A DNA stretch of 5,527 nt from Pseudomonadota bacterium (GTDB lineage Bacteria > Pseudomonadota > Alphaproteobacteria > Rhizobiales > Hyphomicrobiaceae), in contig QGVC01000238.1 of the NCBI GenBank assembly GCA_003242645.1, positions 1 through 5,527 on the forward strand, written 5' to 3'. The position numbers were made by a program, and so were the translations under genes. The notes under the pieces are model-generated. The model did no database searches. It saw only the letters and a program-made list of their open reading frames with translations, and was not told the origin of the DNA. Numbering within the stretch: position 1 is the first letter of the stretch; each line of letters opens with the position of its first letter. Shown here in pieces: positions 1 through 5,527 of the stretch.

Positions 1-203
1 TCCTCATCGGCGCTGCTCGGGACGGCCGCAATCAAATATGGTACGTCGTGAGCGAAACACAGTGCTGCGAGCCGCTCCAGCGCCGGTGTGACAGTGACCG
101 CATCATCATCGCGGAGCCAAAGCCGGGCCACGGCGCCATCACGTGCCCAGCGCGCGAGCTCGTCACGCAAGGCAGACCATCGTGAGGCCCGGGCGAGAGT
201 CAT
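1..203 (-). CDS. Polysaccharide-deacetylase-like protein, N-terminal part (cut by left edge)
   Basis: The reverse strand reads from an ATG at 203 to the window edge without a stop, giving 67 codons (down to base 3) of the N-terminus. Residues 27-36 read RLWLRDDDAV, followed by TPALERL and then a short hydrophobic strand (VPYLIAAVP, 54-62). I recall this as the opening of a polysaccharide deacetylase-like family common in Hyphomicrobiales, where the Asp cluster takes the place of the first metal-binding motif of NodB-type deacetylases. Members would be expected to remove acetyl groups from a cell-surface or secreted glycan. The start is supported by GGAG at 211-214, seven bases upstream, and by the ATGA overlap with the stop codon of the glycosyltransferase gene. 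No signal peptide is visible. The assignment rests on a short N-terminal piece: the family is likely, the substrate unknown. Confidence 0.72.
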   Translation of the reverse strand, partial: MTLARASRWSALRDELARWARDGAVARLWLRDDDAVTVTPALERLAALCFAHDVPYLIAAVPSSADE

Positions 204-1321
204 CCAACCGCTCCGCCTCGACCAACGACGGTCCCAATCGTCTCACCGAGAATGGCCGCCGCCATCTCTACGTTCCTCTGCTCACGGACGAAACGGCTTG
301 CGGCGTCACCCATGGCATTGCGTAGATCGGCATCGAGAAGCAGCCGACGAACCGCATCTGCAAAGGCGCCGAGATCGCCGGGCGGCGTGAGCCAGCCTGT
401 TTCGTTAGGACGCACGACGGCCGAAACTCCGCCAGTGTCCTGCGCCACAACCGGCAGTCCCATGCATTGGGCTTCGAGATAAGCTAGGCCGTAGGCCTCA
501 CCTATGCCTGGCCAGACATAAAGATCGCATGCCCCCAAAGCGTCCACAACGGCCTCGGGCTCCAGCTCGCCCATCCAATCGATGCGATCCGGCGGGATTG
601 GCGAGAACGCGGAGAGCACATCGGCCCGGGCTGGTCCGTCGCCCATGATAGCCAGCCGCCAGGGCAGATCGAGCAGCATCTGCAGCACCTGGCTGAGCAC
701 GACATAGCTTTCGAGCTTATTGCCAGGGCGCATCATCGCTGCGACCCCGATGCGCGGTGCCGCTCTCGATGGCCGCCTTTGCCTCTCCGGGATTTGCGAT
801 GGGTCTATGAAAGGAGGCAAATCTACGAGAGGGCCGGCAAGCGGCGCCAGGCTTTCCAGCCCTTCTCTGTCTCGCGCCGTAAAGCAGAAGCTCGCCGCCG
901 CATTGCGAACGGCAGAGACGACATCGGCCTGCCAGATGGCCCACGGCTCCTCGTCGCGTTTCGCAGCATAGGAGGCTTCAGCCGTGAAATAGGGCAGTCC
1001 AAGCCGAGCGCATACCTCCGGGCCCATCCAGTCGGGCGATTTGTAATACGGATGATAGGTGAACCAGCAGTCCGGCCGCCAATCCGCATTCGGAGCGGAC
1101 CAGTCGGCCACAAGCCGCCAGGCCTCTGCGCCCGCCGTCGACTTGAGATCTTGGTAAACGCCTGGATCGGGCTCCTGAGAGAAGCTGCGTAGGCGGCTCA
1201 CGAGACGCACATCATAGCCCGCTGCTGTGAGTGCTCTCATGAGAAGCGCCGCCATCAGCCGCTCCCCCGACGGCGTCGGATGGTCAGGTGGGGCCAGTGG
1301 AGCATAGAACGCGACCTTCAT
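200..1321 (-). CDS. Family 4 (GT-B) glycosyltransferase
   Basis: This 373-residue protein has the usual length and layout of a retaining GT-B glycosyltransferase of the GT4 type, which transfers a sugar from an activated donor to a glycan or lipid acceptor at the cytoplasmic face of the membrane. The N-terminal Rossmann half begins MKVAFYAPLAPPDHPTPSGE, with a helix at 20-34. The donor-binding half starts near IGVAAMMRPGNK (191-202), continues through LAIMGDGPAR (223-232), and carries the EX7E motif as E275 and E283 in GEAYGLAYLEAQ. PVVAQDTGGVSAVV (290-303) and GWLTPPGD (309-316) are typical C-terminal GT4 elements. The ATG at 1321 is well fixed, because an in-frame TAA lies at 1337-1339 only 15 bases upstream. 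A run of six G near 1326-1331 is a weak ribosome-binding site. The gene is coupled by ATGA to the downstream deacetylase-like gene. Donor and acceptor cannot be read from the sequence. Confidence 0.93.
   Translation of the reverse strand: MKVAFYAPLAPPDHPTPSGERLMAALLMRALTAAGYDVRLVSRLRSFSQEPDPGVYQDLKSTAGAEAWRLVADWSAPNADWRPDCWFTYHPYYKSPDWMGPEVCARLGLPYFTAEASYAAKRDEEPWAIWQADVVSAVRNAAASFCFTARDREGLESLAPLAGPLVDLPPFIDPSQIPERQRRPSRAAPRIGVAAMMRPGNKLESYVVLSQVLQMLLDLPWRLAIMGDGPARADVLSAFSPIPPDRIDWMGELEPEAVVDALGACDLYVWPGIGEAYGLAYLEAQCMGLPVVAQDTGGVSAVVRPNETGWLTPPGDLGAFADAVRRLLLDADLRNAMGDAASRFVREQRNVEMAAAILGETIGTVVGRGGAVG
211..214 (-). promoter_or_regulatory. Ribosome-binding site inside the glycosyltransferase gene for the deacetylase-like gene
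   Basis: GGAG on the minus strand lies seven bases before the ATG at 203, within the last codons of the glycosyltransferase. Together with the ATGA stop/start overlap it supports translational coupling and fixes the deacetylase start. Confidence 0.6.
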
Positions 1322-1387
1322 GTTACCCCCCGACTGTTAACTCGCCTCCCTAACTCAGCCCTGTATTCCGCTGATCGCGCTCCAAAA

Positions 1388-1393
1388 TTGACA
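1388..1393 (+). promoter_or_regulatory. Candidate -35 hexamer (TTGACA) for the ABC/cyclase operon
   Basis: An exact TTGACA occurs 64 bases before the preferred GTG start. At 16-18 base spacing the downstream hexamers (around 1410-1417, such as TGCTGG) match a -10 box poorly, though alphaproteobacterial -10 boxes are often weak. A transcript from here would begin around 1420-1425. That would exclude the upstream TTG at 1410 as a start and leave a leader of about 35 bases. Confidence 0.3.
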
Positions 1394-1447
1394 CGCTGCT
1401 GCTTGCCCCTTGCTGGCCTCCTCACTACCTTCGGTGGTCGAGAGCGC

Positions 1448-1451
1448 AGGA
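1448..1451 (+). promoter_or_regulatory. Ribosome-binding site that decides the ABC gene start
   Basis: AGGA lies six bases before a GTG at 1458. The open frame could begin earlier, with TTG at 1410 or GTG at 1434, but neither has a purine-rich site in front of it. Starting at 1458 gives MLDPNLFRFIWHHSRREQ, which leads directly into the first membrane helix, as expected for an exporter of this type. Confidence 0.6.
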
Positions 1452-1457
1452 TTTCGC

Positions 1458-4118
1458 GTGTTGGACCCAAACCTCTTCAGGTTTATCTGGCATCACAGCC
1501 GTCGCGAGCAGATCGGCATCCTTCTGCTGATCCTGGCCTCGCTGCCGTTCTACTTTGCCTCTCTCGACGTCCCCCGCATCATTGTGAGTGAGGCCCTCCA
1601 AGGCGGCGCCTTCCCGAAGGGCAGCCTCACCGCTCGTGTCTTCGACTGGACGGTTACGTTGCCGGACTTCCTGGGCGGCGGCAAGATCGTGCTCAGCGAG
1701 GGCATCGAGCTCGACCGGATTTCCTACCTTCTGGCGCTCAGCTTCCTTTTCCTCACGCTCGTCCTCATCAACGGCGCCTTCAAGTACGTCATCAACATCC
1801 GAAAGGGCATCCTGGGCGAGCGCATTCTGCGCCGCATGCGCTACCAGCTGTTCGCCACGCTTCTGAGATTCCGGCCCGAGGACATCCGCTCGGTGAAGCC
1901 CTCCGAGGCGGCCAGCATGATCAAGGATGAGGTGGACCCAATCGGCGGCTTCGTGGGGGACGCCTTCATCCAGCCCGTGTTCCTCGGCACCCAGGCGCTG
2001 ACCGCGCTGTTCTTCATCATGGTTCAGAACAGCTGGCTGGGCCTCATCGCCCTCGCCGTGGTGATGGTCCAGGCGGTCGTCATCCCCTATCTGAGACGCG
2101 AGCAGATCCGGCTAGGCCGCGAGCGACAGGTGGCCTCGCGCCATCTCGCAGGTCGTATCGGCGAGGTCGTCGAGGCGGCCCCCGCCGTGCACGTCCACGG
2201 CACTGCAGCGTTCGACAAGGCCGAAGTTGCCCGGCGCCTCAGCCAGCTTTTCGCGATCCGCGTGGCGCTGTTCAAGCGCAAGTTCGCCGTCAAGTACCTC
2301 AACAACCTGCTGGCTCAGGCGACGCCCTTCTTCTTCTACGCGATCGGCGGCTATTTCGCCTTGCGAGGCTCCCTTGATCTTGGCCAGCTCGTTGCCGTCC
2401 TTGCCGCTTACAGAGATTTGCCCCCGCCCGTGAAGGAGCTGATCGACTGGGATCAGCAGCGGATCGACGTTGCCGTGAAGTATCAGCAGGTTGTCTCGCA
2501 ATTCACGGTCGACAAGCTGCTGCCGGAGCCCCGCGACGAGCGGCCGGAAGACCTTACTGGCCCGATCCGCATCGAGGGGCTCAGAGTGCTCGACCGCCGC
2601 GGATCTCCGCTCCTGTTCAATGTTTCACTAACCATCGACCGGCCTTCGCACGTCGCTCTCACAGGAGGCAACGGCAGCGGCCGCGGGACGTTCGCCAAGG
2701 TCCTCGGCCGGCAGGTCACGGAGTACGAGGGCAGCGTCCGCATTGGATCGCGGGAGCTGCGGGACATGGCCGACGAGACGGCCGGCCGCCTCATCGCCTA
2801 TGCCGGGCCCGATCCGCTGCTGTTCGTGGGATCGATAAGAGACAACGTCACTTACTCATTGCGGCGCGTTCCACCGGTGCCAGCGTCGTCTTGTGAAAGC
2901 AGTGCACGCCAGCTCGATGAGCTGCTGTTGAACGGTGACGAAATCAATCTCGACGACAGTTGGATCGACTATGAAGCCGCAGGGGTCGGCTCGGCGGAAG
3001 AGCTTGATGCTGCCGTGCTGCGCGCTCTCGCGGTCGCCGGCCTTGATGAGGAGGTGTACTGGTTCGGCCTCAACGGTCGCCTCGCACCCAGGACAAACCC
3101 TGAAATCGCCGAGCGCTTCATCGAGGCGCGACGGCGCGTCCGCGAGCAGCTTGCGGCGCAGTCTTTGGACGACCTGGTCGAGCCCTTCGATCCCGATCGC
3201 TACAACACCCACGCCTCGATCGGGGAAAACTTGTTGTTCGGCGTTCCGGTTGGCCATGGCCCCACCCGGACAGAGCTTGCAGCGGACCCTTATCTCCGCG
3301 CGATCCTGGAAGCGGAAGCGCTCGACGAACCACTGGTCGAGGTCGGATTGAGGATCGCCGAGCTAACGGCGGAAATATTCGCCGACTTGCCGCCCGGGGA
3401 CCCACTCTTCGAGCGCTACTCGCTCATCCGGGCAGACGAGATGGAGCACTATCGCAAGCTCCTCGATATCGTCCGGCAACCAGGAGGAAAGGCGCACCTC
3501 TCCCCCGGTGCGCGCACCCGACTGATCGCGCTTGCTCTGGGATACATCGAGCCTCGGCACCGCTTGAGCCTGCTCGATGAGGCGTTCAACGCACGCATTC
3601 TGCGCGCCCGCAAGAGCCTCATGCGTCACCTGCCACGGGAGTACGAGGGACGCATCGAGTTCTACGACCCAGCCAAGTTCATGATGGCTGCGCCCATTCG
3701 CGACAACATCCTGTTCGGCCGCATCGCCTTTGAGGGCTCGCGGGCGGAGCAGCGCGTCTGGCAGGTGGTGCGTAAGGTGGTCGCCGAGCTTGGTCTCGAG
3801 CCCGTCATCTATCGCATCGGGCTGGAGACGGATGTCGGCGTCGGGGGGCGGCTGCTCTACGAGCCGCAACGGGCCGCCGTCAACATTGCGCGCTGTCTTG
3901 TGAAGCGGCCAGAGATTCTGGTGCTCGACGGGGCCCTCGCACCTTTCGGCTCCGGCGATAGCGACGCCATTCTGACGCGCCTGCGCTCCGCGATGAGCGG
4001 CAGGACCTTGATTGCAACCGTGCCGGACGAAACAGCAGCTCGCGATTTCGACAGCCTCCTGAAATTCGACGGACCACACCTCGTCGTGGATCCGGAGCCC
4101 GCGGCAGCGGTTGCCTAA
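1458..4118 (+). CDS. ABC-exporter-like protein (membrane domain fused to an expanded, degenerate ATPase region)
   Basis: The product is about 886 residues from the GTG start (902 if the TTG at 1410 is used). Hydrophobic stretches near 20-36, 88-105, 169-190, 193-211, 281-302 and 308-324 fit a six-helix type IV ABC exporter domain, with a long loop after helix 1. An ATPase-like region starts near 370. It has a P-loop-like GGNGSGRGT at 403-411 with Arg409 in place of the Lys. The Q-loop position is Pro451, the signature is LYEPQ (800-804), and Walker B is ILVLD (820-824) followed by Gly825 instead of Glu. The D-loop Asp is Gly831 and the H-loop His is Pro856. About 330 extra residues separate the P-loop half from the signature half, far more than in a normal ATPase of about 240 residues. 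They contain two further Q-loop-like segments (577-595, 736-754) and an LSPGA...LLDE stretch (681-708). I recall a long alphaproteobacterial ABC family with this insertion, whose usual members keep active-site residues. ATP hydrolysis here is doubtful and the substrate unknown. The cyclase gene follows after 31 bases. Confidence 0.85.
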   Translation: MLDPNLFRFIWHHSRREQIGILLLILASLPFYFASLDVPRIIVSEALQGGAFPKGSLTARVFDWTVTLPDFLGGGKIVLSEGIELDRISYLLALSFLFLTLVLINGAFKYVINIRKGILGERILRRMRYQLFATLLRFRPEDIRSVKPSEAASMIKDEVDPIGGFVGDAFIQPVFLGTQALTALFFIMVQNSWLGLIALAVVMVQAVVIPYLRREQIRLGRERQVASRHLAGRIGEVVEAAPAVHVHGTAAFDKAEVARRLSQLFAIRVALFKRKFAVKYLNNLLAQATPFFFYAIGGYFALRGSLDLGQLVAVLAAYRDLPPPVKELIDWDQQRIDVAVKYQQVVSQFTVDKLLPEPRDERPEDLTGPIRIEGLRVLDRRGSPLLFNVSLTIDRPSHVALTGGNGSGRGTFAKVLGRQVTEYEGSVRIGSRELRDMADETAGRLIAYAGPDPLLFVGSIRDNVTYSLRRVPPVPASSCESSARQLDELLLNGDEINLDDSWIDYEAAGVGSAEELDAAVLRALAVAGLDEEVYWFGLNGRLAPRTNPEIAERFIEARRRVREQLAAQSLDDLVEPFDPDRYNTHASIGENLLFGVPVGHGPTRTELAADPYLRAILEAEALDEPLVEVGLRIAELTAEIFADLPPGDPLFERYSLIRADEMEHYRKLLDIVRQPGGKAHLSPGARTRLIALALGYIEPRHRLSLLDEAFNARILRARKSLMRHLPREYEGRIEFYDPAKFMMAAPIRDNILFGRIAFEGSRAEQRVWQVVRKVVAELGLEPVIYRIGLETDVGVGGRLLYEPQRAAVNIARCLVKRPEILVLDGALAPFGSGDSDAILTRLRSAMSGRTLIATVPDETAARDFDSLLKFDGPHLVVDPEPAAAVA

Positions 4119-4134
4119 CTGCAGGCTTGGACCC

Positions 4135-4139
4135 GAGGA
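4135..4139 (+). promoter_or_regulatory. Ribosome-binding site for the cyclase gene
   Basis: GAGGA ends ten bases before the ATG at 4150, in the 31-base gap after the ABC gene. An in-frame TTG at 4147, directly before the ATG, would have tighter spacing (seven bases), so the protein could be one residue longer. ATG is the conservative choice. No terminator-like hairpin is visible in the gap, which supports co-transcription with the ABC gene. Confidence 0.5.
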
Positions 4140-4149
4140 CAAGAGCTTG

Positions 4150-5527
4150 ATGGCGAAATCACACGGGCAGTCTTGGACATTTCTCGCCCGCATCCCCTGG
4201 CGCGAAATCTCGTGGGAGCGGGAGCTGCGGATGTGGGCTGGGCTCGTGCTCTTCGCATTCGTCACCATGCACCTGGTGAACCACGCCCTCGGCGTCCTCG
4301 GCGTCCAAACAATGGAGGCAGCGCAGGAGTGGCGCGTCTCTTTTTGGCGATCGCGGCCCGGGACGATTTTGCTCTACGGCGCAGCCGCAGTGCACGTGGG
4401 CCTCGCCTTGAAGCGCATCGTGTTGAGGCGGGCCTGCCGCCTGCCATTCGAGGAAGGTGTCCAGATCTGCCTCGGGCTGGCCATTCCGATGCTCGTCATC
4501 GACCATGCCATCGGAACGCGCTACGGCAGCGCTTATCTCGGGACGGATGATTCCTACCAAGCCGTCCTACGAATTCTCTATCCCGAACAGGTCGCTTGGC
4601 AGACGGCGCTGGTGCTCGTTGCCTGGTTTCATGGGATCATCGGAATCCATTACGTCATCCGTCATAAGCCCTGGTTCGGGCGGGTGCGGGAGCTCGGCTT
4701 CGCGCTCGCTTTTGCGCTGCCTCTGCTCGCCATTGCCGGCTTCGTTTCCGCCGGGCGCGAGGCACTCACCCTTGATCTTCCAGGACCGGTATACACGCCG
4801 GAGCAGATGGCCGGATTGCATCAGGCCGCAGACCTCTCTCACCAGCTCCTCGCCGGGACAGCCGCCCTAGTGATAGCGACCATGCTCGGCGTCGCCCTCC
4901 TTCGGCGCATGAGAGGAACCGTGCCTATCCGGTTTGTTGGGCACGGAGAGATAGCATTGCGGCCCGGCTCGACGCTTCTGGAAGCCAGCCGGGAGAACTG
5001 CATTCCGCACCCATCGCTTTGTGGTGGCCGTGGCCGCTGTTCGACTTGCCGTGTTCTCGTGCTCTCCGGCCAGGAAGCATTGCCCGAGCCGAACCCTGTC
5101 GAGCGCAAAGTTCTGAGGCGGATTTCTGCGCCGGCCAACGTTCGCCTGGCCTGCCAAATCCGCCCGCGGCATCCGCTGTGTGTCCAGATCCTGCTACCGC
5201 CGATCACCCGCGAGACGGAGCTCAATTGGGAGGAGGAAGAGTACAAGTGGGGTGTGGATCGCAAAATTTCGGTCCTATTCGTCGACATCCGCGCATTCAC
5301 GACTCTCACAAAGAAGCAGCTTCCGGCCGACACCGTTCTTTTGGTCAATCGCTTTCTTCAAGAGATCACTCAGGCGGCTGAGGCGCACGGCGGTCGGATC
5401 AGCATGTACCTGAGCGACGGCGCCATGGCCATTTTCGGCCTCGACGGACAACGGGGAATGGGCAGCCGCGATGCCATCGCCGCCGGCCGCGACATGCTTC
5501 GCGTTGCGCGCATGCTCGATGCGGAGC
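4150..5527 (+). CDS. Membrane-anchored class III adenylate/guanylate cyclase with [2Fe-2S] ferredoxin domain (cut by right edge)
   Basis: The frame is open from the ATG at 4150 to the window end: 459 codons, with the C-terminus missing. Residues 25-252 form a membrane anchor of about six helices with histidines H41 and H45 (HLVNHALG), H82, H119, H161 and H167 (FHGIIGIH), H224 and H231. This resembles the SdhC-like diheme anchor of Sinorhizobium meliloti CyaC, a quinone-responsive adenylate cyclase. Residues 258-350 are a plant-type ferredoxin domain: C291-x5-C297-x2-C300 and C335 in LACQIRP. After an acidic linker (WEEEEYKW) the catalytic domain begins at RKISVLFVDIRAF. The metal-binding aspartates D379 and D423 are present and 44 residues apart. 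The usual purine-recognition Lys is Met419, and the usual Gly before D423 is Ser422. The likely role is making cAMP in response to respiratory or quinone redox state, but the catalytic half is incomplete here and nucleotide specificity is uncertain. It is probably co-transcribed with the ABC gene. Confidence 0.9.
   Translation, partial: MAKSHGQSWTFLARIPWREISWERELRMWAGLVLFAFVTMHLVNHALGVLGVQTMEAAQEWRVSFWRSRPGTILLYGAAAVHVGLALKRIVLRRACRLPFEEGVQICLGLAIPMLVIDHAIGTRYGSAYLGTDDSYQAVLRILYPEQVAWQTALVLVAWFHGIIGIHYVIRHKPWFGRVRELGFALAFALPLLAIAGFVSAGREALTLDLPGPVYTPEQMAGLHQAADLSHQLLAGTAALVIATMLGVALLRRMRGTVPIRFVGHGEIALRPGSTLLEASRENCIPHPSLCGGRGRCSTCRVLVLSGQEALPEPNPVERKVLRRISAPANVRLACQIRPRHPLCVQILLPPITRETELNWEEEEYKWGVDRKISVLFVDIRAFTTLTKKQLPADTVLLVNRFLQEITQAAEAHGGRISMYLSDGAMAIFGLDGQRGMGSRDAIAAGRDMLRVARMLDAE

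Larger units (their letters stand above)
1322..1457. promoter_or_regulatory. Divergent intergenic region between the two operons
   Basis: This gap of about 136 bases separates divergently transcribed genes and must carry the start of the leftward glycosyltransferase transcript and probably that of the rightward ABC/cyclase transcript. It is visibly richer in A+T around 1380-1393 than the flanking genes. A six-base palindrome GTTAAC occurs at 1336-1341, but it is too short to call an operator. I see no clear -35/-10 pair on the minus strand. Confidence 0.55.

Noticed and set aside
779..1192. 137-codon plus-strand open frame
   Set aside because: It is antisense to the glycosyltransferase, whose motifs and coupled neighbour support the minus strand. 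No domain and no ribosome-binding site.
1336..1341. GTTAAC palindrome as an operator
   Set aside because: Six bases is too short to support a binding site by itself, and no second copy is present in the intergenic region.
2856..3257. Possibility that the region between the P-loop and signature halves is a separate gene or inserted element
   Set aside because: The plus-strand frame runs through without stops, codon use looks like the flanks, and there are no inverted or direct repeats marking an insertion. An in-family expansion explains it better.
4119..4149. Possible terminator between the ABC and cyclase genes
   Set aside because: No stem-loop followed by a T-run can be drawn in these 31 bases. 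The stretch contains only the ribosome-binding site for the cyclase.
3363..4268. 301-codon open frame on the minus strand, antisense to the ABC gene
   Set aside because: It overlaps the strongly supported ABC coding frame almost entirely. Its translation shows no recognisable domain, and long antisense frames are expected in GC-rich coding DNA.
4173..4870. Plus-strand frames of 125 and 137 codons in other phases
   Set aside because: They are shifted-frame shadows of the membrane anchor of the cyclase, with Arg/Ser/Pro-rich translations. The true frame from 4150 is continuous to the window end.
4839..5348. 169-codon minus-strand open frame
   Set aside because: It lies antisense to the ferredoxin domain and start of the cyclase domain, whose Cys and Asp motifs confirm the plus-strand frame. 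Its composition (Arg/Ser-rich) is typical of a shadow frame.

Overview
This GC-rich window (well above 60% G+C by eye) looks like part of an alphaproteobacterial chromosome, most likely from the Hyphomicrobiales (Rhizobiales). That placement rests on recalled gene families and codon use, not on a marker gene. There are no tRNA, rRNA, CRISPR, insertion-sequence or phage signals. Four protein genes fill almost all of the sequence, in two divergent pairs around a gap of about 136 bases.

Left arm, minus strand (3-1321): a GT4-type glycosyltransferase (373 aa) is followed by the first 67 codons of a polysaccharide-deacetylase-like protein that runs off the left edge. Stop and start overlap as ATGA, so the two are almost certainly one translationally coupled operon acting on an envelope or exported glycan.

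Centre (1322-1457): a divergent intergenic region. It holds an exact TTGACA hexamer but no convincing -10 box, and an AGGA ribosome-binding site that favours a GTG start at 1458 for the gene to the right.

Right arm, plus strand (1458-5527): a large ABC-exporter-like protein (about 886 aa, membrane domain plus a heavily expanded ATPase region) is followed after 31 bases by a long open reading frame still open at the right edge. That second gene encodes a class III nucleotide cyclase with three parts: a membrane anchor rich in histidines (like SdhC/CyaC diheme anchors), a plant-type [2Fe-2S] ferredoxin domain, and the start of the catalytic domain. It is a probable redox- or quinone-sensing cyclase.

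The most striking point is that the ABC protein has substitutions at every hallmark ATPase motif (Walker A Lys to Arg, Q-loop Gln to Pro, LSGGQ to LYEPQ, Walker B catalytic Glu to Gly, D-loop Asp to Gly, H-loop His to Pro), yet its frame is intact over 2.6 kb. The cyclase next to it also departs from consensus at the purine-recognition lysine (Met419). The pair may be a redox-signalling module built around a non-hydrolysing ABC membrane protein. This is an inference from sequence and gene order only.
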